36,851 nt of DNA from Candidatus Omnitrophota bacterium. GTDB taxonomy: Bacteria > Omnitrophota > Gorgyraeia > Gygaellales > Profunditerraquicolaceae. Below, in pieces: positions 27,080 through 34,660 of the stretch (its first letter is position 1; each line of letters begins with the position of its first letter). Position numbers and translations under genes: made by a program. The notes beneath the pieces were generated by a model. The model ran no database searches. It was not told the DNA's origin and was given only the letters and a program-made list of their open reading frames with translations. The stretch lies in NCBI GenBank assembly GCA_020058085.1, contig JAGVER010000015.1, positions 1 through 36,851 on the forward strand, given 5' to 3'.

Positions 27080-29718
27080 CAACCAAGAACAACATCAATA
27101 GTACTAACTCGCTTCACGGGTAAACTTAAAATAATCTTACGGTTTATTACCAAGTAGTTCCCTTTATTTACAGTCAATTGCCTTGAATTTATCTTCAAGC
27201 CTTTAATCTTATATCTGCCATATCCGAGCTTGCGTGAATTTATAAAGTTAATACGTAAATGGCGGCCGGCAAAATCCCGAGTAATACTTATTTTAGTTGA
27301 ACCTCGAAATTGTTCTTTAGCCAATTTTGGTTCAATAATAAGTTTCCCAGCCCGCCCATAAACACCGAAGACCCGGGTTAATATTGTAAGTATAAACCAG
27401 CTGGCTGAACCAGTTAAATACGAATACATCCCCTTCCCTTGAGCATCAAAATATTCCGGCAGGCAAGGATAAATCCTGCTTTTTTCAAAGTCCGCCGCTA
27501 ACCTATAGAGCGAACTTAAAGCCTTCCACCCTTGATTAACCAACCCTCTGCTATACAAAGCATAAGCATACATTACTACCATATGCGAAAAGATCGCGCC
27601 ATTCTCTTTATCTCCATAAACAAATGAGAAAGCCCTGCCTAAAGAATACTGTTCTTCTTTAAAATCAGTATTTAAATGATACCCGCCGATTTTCTTATCA
27701 AAAAGGTATTTTTCTATGCTCTTAACAATCCTTTCTACCTGTCCCTGATCGGCTACTCCGCTTAAGATCGGAAAAACCTGAGAAGCAAGCATCATCTTTA
27801 AGGTATTGCCATACAATCCCTCAACTCGCGCTTTTTTGTTATCATAATAACCGTTGAAAAAACCTTCCTTGAGCCATTCTTTTTTTCGGATATGCCCAAG
27901 AATCCAGCTGGATTTTATCTTTAAATCGCGCGCTAAATCCTCAACTTTAATTTTAATTTTCTCTCCGGAGATTACACATTTCGTCTTCCCAAAGTACTCT
28001 TCCAATACTTTCTGCTTAAGCCCGATATTATTATAATTTATATGCTTAAAAAGGTTCTTTATCTCTTTGGCGATTTCAATTTCTTTTTTACCTGACTTAA
28101 GCAGCAGTTCTACAAGCCGAGAGAGATTCTTGGCATACATTGTACTAAAAGCAACACTCTCGCCAAATTCCTGCGCCATATCTAATCCGTCATTCCAATC
28201 CGCACCCTCAAGCCGAATATGGTTATGCGATCCAACATTGAAAAATTGGGTTAAGTTCTGAATTAAGAGATGCTCAAAGATCGTCCCTCGGTAAATCTTG
28301 CTGGAAGAGATTTTAAGTTTATTGCCGAAGCTGGCGCTCCAATCAGTATCAATCTTCCTTGACCGCCAGATGTGCTGGTCGCAAAAATAATCTGCCTTTT
28401 CAAATAAAATATTGAAATCACCGGTTTCGTTAATATATAGATCCAGAGCTAAAAGCGGCCAGATACCATGGTCCATCCAGACCCGCGCAATGTTATTACG
28501 ATCAGCGATAAACTCACCTTGCCTTTTCCCTATCACAGTCGCATTGGAACCATCAATACGCACACCTGAAAAATTATTAATTAAAATTTTGCGCGCTTCT
28601 CTAGGCTCGCTTAAAATTAACCCTAAACAATCCTGCCAGAGGTCACGCCAGCCGCGGCCGCCTTTACCATAATCAAAATCCGGCAGGAATGAACAACCAA
28701 ATATTTTTCTTAAAGATGGCTGAACAGCCACCCACTTAAACCAATTATCAAAATCATTATCACCTGATTTAATACTGATTCTATCCGCTTTATCAATCCA
28801 GAAGTTTTTAGTTTTATTTAAAGACGCGTCTACTTGTTTTTGAGATTTAAATTTACTAACCACGCTATTTATACCCTGAAGCCGTTGCGCGATCCCCATT
28901 ACTACGGTATAAGTATAAGCTTTACCGGAAGCTAATACTGCTTGAGAAAAACGCAATCCTCCCATCGCCTCTCTACCCTGTATGCTTCTTTTAACCGGTA
29001 GCATATTCTTTAATACGCTCTCCGGCGATTCTAAATCTCCCAAATCACCACAAAACATCTCTTGTGTTGGATAAAAATGTTGCGGCATATTGCCTCTCTC
29101 ATCCCAGCCTAAAACAAAATAATAATTCTTATTCGGCTTATGCCCTGCCTCATCGAATGAAAGCGTAGGCTTTGAAATGACGCCATACTTATTCAGAATA
29201 ATCCGCTGCAGTAAAGAAGTTACATGACGATGATCACGAATATTATTTGCGCCCCGGGCGTAAATGGGGATGGCTGCGGTAGGAATAAAGCAAACTTTTT
29301 TGCCGGATACGTTAGTAATTTTAACCTGCATTATCTCAACCGGCTCACCTGATGCCGGCACGAAAGAAAGAATTTCTGCCTTTAACCCGAGTTCTTCATT
29401 CTTACTACTAACTCTCTGCCAGAGCAAGCCAGCCTCTAGATCAGACTCGCGATCTTTGATTTTGGTTATTGACCAAATCTTATTTTTATCTAAATATATC
29501 CAGAAATTTCGTGAGGCTTTCGATAGAGATAAATCAATGCGGGAGACCGGCGGCATAAGAAAAGAATCCTGCCCGCTTTTTATATCACCGTGTAAATCAG
29601 GTGACAGAGAAGACATCAACGCTTCATTACAGAGGGGAAAATAAAGAGTTTTTATCTTATTCGTGGAAGAGAATATAAAACTACCAAAATTATCGCTAAA
29701 CTTGTAAGGCTTACCCAT
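27079..29718 (-). CDS. GH94-like glycoside phosphorylase/hydrolase (cellobiose phosphorylase-type)
   Basis: 879 aa; GKGGRGWRDLWQDCLGL, RLEGADWNDGLDMA, GNTLKMMLASQVFPILSG, YLTGSASWFILT resemble GH94 motifs. Confidence 0.75.
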   Translation of the reverse strand: MGKPYKFSDNFGSFIFSSTNKIKTLYFPLCNEALMSSLSPDLHGDIKSGQDSFLMPPVSRIDLSLSKASRNFWIYLDKNKIWSITKIKDRESDLEAGLLWQRVSSKNEELGLKAEILSFVPASGEPVEIMQVKITNVSGKKVCFIPTAAIPIYARGANNIRDHRHVTSLLQRIILNKYGVISKPTLSFDEAGHKPNKNYYFVLGWDERGNMPQHFYPTQEMFCGDLGDLESPESVLKNMLPVKRSIQGREAMGGLRFSQAVLASGKAYTYTVVMGIAQRLQGINSVVSKFKSQKQVDASLNKTKNFWIDKADRISIKSGDNDFDNWFKWVAVQPSLRKIFGCSFLPDFDYGKGGRGWRDLWQDCLGLILSEPREARKILINNFSGVRIDGSNATVIGKRQGEFIADRNNIARVWMDHGIWPLLALDLYINETGDFNILFEKADYFCDQHIWRSRKIDTDWSASFGNKLKISSSKIYRGTIFEHLLIQNLTQFFNVGSHNHIRLEGADWNDGLDMAQEFGESVAFSTMYAKNLSRLVELLLKSGKKEIEIAKEIKNLFKHINYNNIGLKQKVLEEYFGKTKCVISGEKIKIKVEDLARDLKIKSSWILGHIRKKEWLKEGFFNGYYDNKKARVEGLYGNTLKMMLASQVFPILSGVADQGQVERIVKSIEKYLFDKKIGGYHLNTDFKEEQYSLGRAFSFVYGDKENGAIFSHMVVMYAYALYSRGLVNQGWKALSSLYRLAADFEKSRIYPCLPEYFDAQGKGMYSYLTGSASWFILTILTRVFGVYGRAGKLIIEPKLAKEQFRGSTKISITRDFAGRHLRINFINSRKLGYGRYKIKGLKINSRQLTVNKGNYLVINRKIILSLPVKRVSTIDVVLG

Positions 29719-29777
29719 AGGAACCTAAGGTATCATAAGATAAAGTGTTTTTCAATAAAAAACCTGTTTTCCTAAAT

Positions 29778-29799
29778 GGCTGAACGGTTAAATCCAGCC
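29778..29799 (-). repeat. 22-bp hairpin repeat (copy 1; GGCTGGATTTAACCGTTCAGCC on minus)
   Basis: Near-identical to 30368-30389 (2 differences). Confidence 0.6.
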
Positions 29800-29845
29800 C
29801 TACAAGAGTAGGTAAGCTCGGTAAAAACTGATAACCTTGAAACAT

Positions 29846-30241
29846 CTATAGGAACCTCTCAAAGCAGCCGGAAAAATTCTCTTTCATCATCTGGTAGATT
29901 TTTTCTTTATCTGAATAACGAATTTTTGAGAATCTTATGCCATAAATTTGTTTTGCCTTAACTTCTCTATGCCAAGTAACAGAAATTTCGATATCAAAAA
30001 AATGCTTCTCATTAAAATAAAGCTCTACACGTGCGTTAACCTCTGGTATTTTTTCTGTCATAGCTAGAGAAAATCCCTTCATGTTTAAATCCCTAACTTC
30101 ACAGGTCAGATAATCTTTAGAACCATGCCACTTTATTTTAGCAGGTGCCGCAATCTTCCACCTCGGCAATAGCCTTTTCTCAACAAAGGCGGGCTTTGGA
30201 GGCAGATCTTTTTTCTTTTGGAGAAAACTAAATAAACCCAT
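29846..30241 (-). CDS. PilZ-domain protein
   Basis: KRLLPRWKIAAPAKI…CEVRDLNMKGFSLAM typical RxxxR / (D/N)xSxxG-like PilZ pattern. Confidence 0.75.
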   Translation of the reverse strand: MGLFSFLQKKKDLPPKPAFVEKRLLPRWKIAAPAKIKWHGSKDYLTCEVRDLNMKGFSLAMTEKIPEVNARVELYFNEKHFFDIEISVTWHREVKAKQIYGIRFSKIRYSDKEKIYQMMKENFSGCFERFL

Positions 30242-30367
30242 TCCCTAATTCTCCTTTGCTAAAAGTTTTTGATTCTTTAATTGCTCAATAAATTCAACTC
30301 TACTCTAATCTACCATCTTGAATAGAATTATACCATTTCTATCCCATAATCCCAAGCAAGCAAAAAG

Positions 30368-30389
30368 GGCTGAACGATTAAGTCCAGCC
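30368..30389 (-). terminator. hairpin (copy 2 of the 22-bp repeat) followed by a U-tract, downstream of the 30451 gene
   Basis: Minus strand GGCTGGAC-TTAATC-GTTCAGCC then CTTTTTGCTTG. Confidence 0.6.
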
Positions 30390-30393
30390 CCTG

Positions 30394-30446
30394 AAAATAA
30401 TGGTCTCCGCTATCGCATGACGGAAAATTAGAACCATCCATTAATT
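30394..30446. repeat. degenerate copy of the 27020-27079 palindromic repeat
   Basis: aaaataatgg … ggaaaattagaaccatccattaatt versus ggaaaattagaaccgtccccattatttt. Confidence 0.6.
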
Positions 30447-30450
30447 CTAA

Positions 30451-30903
30451 CTATTTAGCTAGCTTACGATATCCAATAAATATAAGCACTACAAAAGCAA
30501 CTAATAATGATAAAAATCTCATCCAATCTTGGAGTGCAGACCAATAAAACATATAGCCCTCGGTTAAAGAGAAAATTCCTCCAAACATAAGACCTGTTCC
30601 TATTGCCTGGATGGGAACAATGGCACCAATAATGATGCAAATTATACCTACTGGAACAGCTACAAAGAAAAGTGTTCTCTGGAAAATCTTTTCTTTTTCA
30701 CGCCATATCCTATCTTTTTCTTTTCTTTCTTTATCTATCTTCGCCCTTTCTTCAGGAGTGGCCTTATCGTATCGTTGGTAAGAGTAGCTGTCGTAACGAT
30801 CTTGCCATTTAGGTGCAGGGCTGAATGTACTAACCCCATAGTGAACCAACATAGGTAAAATTATTGCAATACCAAACCCTAAAGCAAATTTCTTTGCAAG
30901 CAT
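30451..30903 (-). CDS. hypothetical membrane protein
   Basis: 150 aa; N-terminal TM, charged coiled-coil stretch, then three hydrophobic segments. Confidence 0.7.
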   Translation of the reverse strand: MLAKKFALGFGIAIILPMLVHYGVSTFSPAPKWQDRYDSYSYQRYDKATPEERAKIDKERKEKDRIWREKEKIFQRTLFFVAVPVGIICIIIGAIVPIQAIGTGLMFGGIFSLTEGYMFYWSALQDWMRFLSLLVAFVVLIFIGYRKLAK

Positions 30904-30924
30904 TTTCCCTCCTTTTTAATAAAT

Positions 30925-31392
30925 CTAAAGATTCTTTAGCATCTGTTCAATGACCTGAATATGCGACTTTTCAACGCAACTTAACTTCCTTAATACAACT
31001 AATAGCGGAAGACTCTCTGTATTACCGATCAGTTGTTTACAAAAATGGCTATAGAAATCGAATGCAGATTTTTCTCTTACTAAAGCAAGATTCAATGCTT
31101 CTTCGGCCCCCTTAGGCTTACTATACTTTTCTTTAGTTTCATACTTCATAATTCTTCTTATTTGAATTTCTGCATTACATTTCTCATTATCCAACATTCT
31201 TCGAATACCCCTAATATGAGCTTTTTCGGAATCACGTAACTTTCTTAAAGTAGATACCAAACTAAAATTTTTTTTATCTTTCAATAACTGATTATAGAAT
31301 TTATATGAATCTATTTCTTTTTGTAATGCAATCCCTAAAGCATCTCTAGCTGTATAAGGTTTAGAATATTTAGCTTTCTTAATATATTTCAT
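30925..31392 (-). CDS. ferritin-like/rubrerythrin-like two-repeat protein
   Basis: Two tandem units KYSKP…A..AL..E…FY…LRKL…EK(A/S)HI; ATG at 31392 has a GGGGG Shine-Dalgarno. The ORF track extends to 31446. Confidence 0.7.
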   Translation of the reverse strand: MKYIKKAKYSKPYTARDALGIALQKEIDSYKFYNQLLKDKKNFSLVSTLRKLRDSEKAHIRGIRRMLDNEKCNAEIQIRRIMKYETKEKYSKPKGAEEALNLALVREKSAFDFYSHFCKQLIGNTESLPLLVVLRKLSCVEKSHIQVIEQMLKNL

Positions 31393-31506
31393 TATCCCCC
31401 TTGCACAATAAGTACACACCAGCAAATCCGCCCAGAATGGGCGCACTTAGCGATCATTTAAGCCAAGGTGCGATAATAAGGCCGGGTGCTTATTGTTTAT
31501 AATTTT

Positions 31507-31612
31507 ATACTTTCGCGGCCAAAAACATTGCCTTTTAAGGCAAGGATGGATAATGGCCGCTCAAGTATTTCGCTTCAAGAAACCGCGGGCTTTAGCCCGC
31601 GGAGCTTCATTT
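31507..31612. repeat. composite palindromic repeat, copy 2
   Basis: Terminal arms atactttcgcggcc (31507-31520) and ggccgctcaagtat (31554-31567), internal palindrome ttgccttttaaggcaa, adjoining hairpin ccgcgggctttagcccgcgg (31583-31602). Confidence 0.9.
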
Positions 31613-31621
31613 AAGTTTCAG

Positions 31622-31981
31622 TTACAATTTAGGTAATACGAATTGATTTATTTTTTCCCTATCCTCTTTGCTTATAGAGACAAATTCTACACCGATTTCA
31701 TATGCTTTACTAGAGCTTGAAGTGCCCACCATAGATTCTTTTGACCAAACTGCTCTACCGGTTGCAGAGATCGATTCCTTTGAACCTGGCAGCAAAAACT
31801 TAAGGTCCAGCATAGTATAAGGATTTAGCCTTTCAAAAGCAACAATACGTATTCCAATTTCACTTATATCTTTGCTTAGTATCATCGGATCCGGTACTTT
31901 CTCTGGCGAAGATATTATTTTATAGTCTACCTTTACGTTAAGAGAAACCCTGGGAAAAGCCCTTTTTTCATCAAATGCCAT
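31622..31981 (-). CDS. PilZ-domain protein
   Basis: EKRAFPRVSLNVKVDYKI…SKDISEIGIRIV…GVEFVSI PilZ pattern. Confidence 0.85.
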   Translation of the reverse strand: MAFDEKRAFPRVSLNVKVDYKIISSPEKVPDPMILSKDISEIGIRIVAFERLNPYTMLDLKFLLPGSKESISATGRAVWSKESMVGTSSSSKAYEIGVEFVSISKEDREKINQFVLPKL

Positions 31982-32018
31982 AAGCCCTCCTTTTTGTATA
32001 TTTTACTCCAAATAAAAA

Positions 32019-32047
32019 CCCTCAACAAGCATTATTCTTGTAGAGGG
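32019..32047 (-). terminator. Rho-independent terminator
   Basis: Minus strand CCCTCTACAAG-AATAATG-CTTGTTGAGGG-TTTTTATTT. Confidence 0.7.
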
Positions 32048-32148
32048 CTCATCATTAATAACTAACATGGGAAAAAACATATCATTTTTTCCAACTAAAG
32101 ACCATTTGTGATATATTCTATTACAAAGGGTTAAGAAGAGAACAAAAA

Positions 32149-32168
32149 ATCCGCTCTTTAAGCGGATT
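32149..32168 (-). terminator. Rho-independent terminator
   Basis: Minus strand ATCCGCT-TAAAG-AGCGGAT-TTTTTG. Confidence 0.75.
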
Positions 32169-32185
32169 AATTGGTTGCTGATAAA

Positions 32186-32365
32186 TTATTTATGGAATAC
32201 CTCCTTAAGGATTACATTTGCAATATTCTCAGCTAAAAGTATGTTTCCTTTGTCAGTGCAATGCCCAAATTCACCACCGAACTCTTGCCCGTATCTAATG
32301 TAACTAAATAAGCATATAAATATGCTCTTCCTGCTTCCAGCACTATAAGAATAAAATATTGAATT
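32186..32365 (-). pseudogene. C-terminal remnant of an SGNH/GDSL-type hydrolase
   Basis: Manual translation …SYIRYGQEFGGEFGHCTDKGNILLAENIANVILKEVFHK*, no start codon in frame; resembles the C-terminal H-containing block of SGNH hydrolases. Confidence 0.5.
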
Positions 32366-32400
32366 TAATTATAGCACTCGATGAGCATAAAACAACAAAA

Positions 32401-32424
32401 AACCCGCTCTTTTATAAGCGGGTT
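32401..32424 (-). terminator. Rho-independent terminator of the tRNA-fMet transcript
   Basis: Minus strand AACCCGCT-TATAAAAG-AGCGGGTT-TTTTG just downstream of the tRNA. Confidence 0.8.
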
Positions 32425-32434
32425 TCTGTATCAA

Positions 32435-32789
32435 TTGCGGGGCTGAGATTTGAACTCAGGACCTCAAGGTTATGCTTACTACTTCAGCTTGCGCTGCTCC
32501 ACCACAAAACTTGACGGATTCGTAGTCTGGACTATATCTTGACCCTTAATTAAAAGGGCCCCTGCCGTCTAGTCTCTACACCTTTCCGTAACAAATCTTA
32601 ACGGACTTGGCTCGGTATTACCTCACATTAAGAAGGCACCCAAACATAAAGGATTGTTTGGTGCCCACTCTCTGTGGGGCTTCACCGAATTTGACAGGTT
32701 ATCCTTCAATCGTTACCGACTGAAGAGCCCATTAGACAACAAAAATTGTCCATTGAGCCTTGCGAGCTACCAGGCTGCTCCACCCCGCG
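32435..32789 (-). tRNA. initiator tRNA-fMet(CAU), interrupted; exons 32756-32789 and 32435-32474
   Basis: Spliced CGCGGGGTGGAGCAGCCTGGTAGCTCGCAAGGCT+CATAACCTTGAGGTCCTGAGTTCAAATCTCAGCCCCGCAA; C1-A72 mismatch typical of bacterial initiators; no encoded CCA. Confidence 0.93.
32475..32755 (-). ncRNA. group I intron (IC3-like), 281 nt, no ORF
   Basis: Core S element AAGATATAGTCC (32529-32540), R element GTAGAGACTAGACGG, Q-like GGTAATACCGAGCCAAG, P8 CCCTT-TTAATT-AAGGG, P9 CAGC-GCAA-GCTG, U-G wobble at the 5' splice site, terminal omega-G. Confidence 0.9.
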
Positions 32790-32819
32790 ATTATTTTTTA
32801 AAACAAGAAAATCGTTAAT

Positions 32820-32848
32820 ATTATAACACAATTTCTATATTAGCAAAC
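32820..32848 (-). promoter_or_regulatory. putative promoter for the tRNA-fMet transcript
   Basis: -10 TATAAT at 32820-32825 on minus ~30 nt upstream of the tRNA; weaker -35 (TTGCTA/TTTGCT). Confidence 0.5.
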
Positions 32849-32855
32849 TAAATAA

Positions 32856-33140
32856 TTACCTTTTGTTCTTCTCCGGAATTATCTTAATCGGAATTTCACC
32901 TTTTCTAACTACTCCCATCTTCTCCCGGGCAATTCTCTCCTGATAAACCGGATCGTTTTCTATTCTTTTCAGTTCCTGCTGTAACAAAGCATTCTCTACG
33001 TTCAGACGCCTAATCTTGTCTTCCAAATCAATATTCTTATCCCTTAACCCCTGCAGTTTAGCAAATCCCGGGATAAACAATACCAGGATAAAAGCCGTAA
33101 CCCCAAAAGACCAGAATGCTTTTTTTAATGTGGCTAACAT
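32856..33140 (-). CDS. FtsB/DivIC-type septum formation initiator
   Basis: 94 aa; N-terminal TM, coiled coil, YQERIAREKMGVVRKGEIPIKI. Confidence 0.85.
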   Translation of the reverse strand: MLATLKKAFWSFGVTAFILVLFIPGFAKLQGLRDKNIDLEDKIRRLNVENALLQQELKRIENDPVYQERIAREKMGVVRKGEIPIKIIPEKNKR

Positions 33141-33143
33141 CTG

Positions 33144-34409
33144 CTATTTACTTAAAGAAACATCGGCATAAACTGCCTTAGGCCCCAGCCCTTCTTCAAT
33201 CCTCAAAAGTTCGTTATACTTACAAATCCTGTCCGTACGCGAAAGCGAGCCGGTCTTAATCTGGCCGCAACCGCAAGCTACCGCCAGATGAGCAATAGTA
33301 GTATCCTCTGTCTCGCCTGAGCGATGAGAGATAATTGCCTTATATTTATTCTTTTTGGCAATATTTATTGCCTCTATCGTCTCGGAGAGCGAACCAATCT
33401 GGTTAACTTTTATCAGTATAGCATTACCAATTTTCTCCGCAATCCCTTTCTTAAATATCTTAGGATTAGTCACGAATATATCGTCACCGACTAATTGGAC
33501 CCTATCGCCCAACTTATTAGTCATCTCCTGCCAACCTGACCAATCATGCTCGGAAAGCCCGTCTTCGATAGAAAGAATCGGATACTTGCTTAACCAACCT
33601 TCATAAATCTGGATCAGATCAGCAGAATTCTTTTCCGCGCCATCAAAGCTATACTTACCATCATTGCAAAATGAACTTGCCGCGCAATCCAGAGCTAAAG
33701 AAAGATCTTTGCCCGGTTTATACCCGGCTTTATCAATCGCCTGAATGATTAAATCCAGAGCTTCTTGATTAGAGGTAAGATTAGGAGCGAATCCGCCTTC
33801 ATCTCCAACGGAAGTGGAGAGTTTCTTAGATTTAAGCAAAGACTTTAAATTATGGAAGACTTCGGCAGCCATGCGCAAAGCTTCGTGAAAAGTTGGCGCA
33901 CCAACCGGCATAATCATAAATTCCTGAATATCCAGATTATTATCCGCGTGTAACCCGCCGTTTAAGATATTCATTAAAGGCACAGGTAAGATTCTGGCCT
34001 TTTCACCACCCAAGAATTTATATAAAGGCTGTTTCTTAGAGATCGCTGCGGCTTTAGCTACGGCCATAGATACGCCCAAAATTGCATTAGCGCCAAAATT
34101 AGCTTTATTCTCCGTGCCATCTGCTTTTATAAGTAGTGAGTCTATTTTATTAAAATCAGGAACAAGGCCCTTTACCTTTGACGCGATTACAGTATTAACA
34201 TTATTAACCGCTTTCAATACACCTTTGCCTAAATACCTCTTTTTATCGCCGTCTCTTAACTCCAGAGCTTCATTATCTCCAGTCGAAGCACCTGATGGGA
34301 CTGCCGCCCGCCCTAGAACACCATTCTCTAAGATCACATCTACCTCTACTGTTGGATTTCCACGGGAATCCAGAATCTCACGGGCTAATACTTTCTTAAT
34401 CTTGACCAT
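33144..34409 (-). CDS. eno: enolase
   Basis: [75 protein letters not shown] at 34409 with AAGGAG Shine-Dalgarno preferred to the track start at 34436. Confidence 0.97.
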   Translation of the reverse strand: MVKIKKVLAREILDSRGNPTVEVDVILENGVLGRAAVPSGASTGDNEALELRDGDKKRYLGKGVLKAVNNVNTVIASKVKGLVPDFNKIDSLLIKADGTENKANFGANAILGVSMAVAKAAAISKKQPLYKFLGGEKARILPVPLMNILNGGLHADNNLDIQEFMIMPVGAPTFHEALRMAAEVFHNLKSLLKSKKLSTSVGDEGGFAPNLTSNQEALDLIIQAIDKAGYKPGKDLSLALDCAASSFCNDGKYSFDGAEKNSADLIQIYEGWLSKYPILSIEDGLSEHDWSGWQEMTNKLGDRVQLVGDDIFVTNPKIFKKGIAEKIGNAILIKVNQIGSLSETIEAINIAKKNKYKAIISHRSGETEDTTIAHLAVACGCGQIKTGSLSRTDRICKYNELLRIEEGLGPKAVYADVSLSK

Positions 34410-34612
34410 TTTATTCTCCTTGCCCAGAAAGGGCACACCGACCTATCCTTTAAGGCCGGGTGTCATGATTAATTTTTTAGAATTTGTAAAACCAGGAAAC
34501 ATATTATACACAACACCAATATACAGTCAAGGAATAAGTTGAGCTCCTTGAGGTTTTGTCTAGCGAAATCCTTGGTCGAACGTTAGATGAGACCAAGGAG
34601 TGCTCAAATAGT

Positions 34613-34641
34613 TTGACATAAAGTAAAAGTTGTGATAACTT
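34613..34641 (+). promoter_or_regulatory. sigma70-type promoter for the FtsH-like gene (TTGACA-N17-TAACTT)
   Basis: -35 at 34613-34618, -10 at 34636-34641, GAGGTG RBS before ATG 34661. Confidence 0.65.
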
Positions 34642-34660
34642 TATCTCTTGAGGTGAAAAA

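Noticed and set aside
31393-31446. N-terminal extension MRPFWADLLVCTYCARGIM of the ferritin-like ORF
   Set aside because: Encoded by the leader motif; ATG 31392 has a better Shine-Dalgarno, so the extension is probably not translated.
34410-34436. N-terminal extension MPFLGKENK of enolase
   Set aside because: Encoded by the upstream hairpin; [17 protein letters not shown] at 34409 is the normal enolase start with an AAGGAG site.
34569-34599. Hairpin tccttggtc…gaccaagga between eno and the FtsH-like gene
   Set aside because: Real inverted repeat, but no U-tract and no second copy seen in the window; too little to assign a function.
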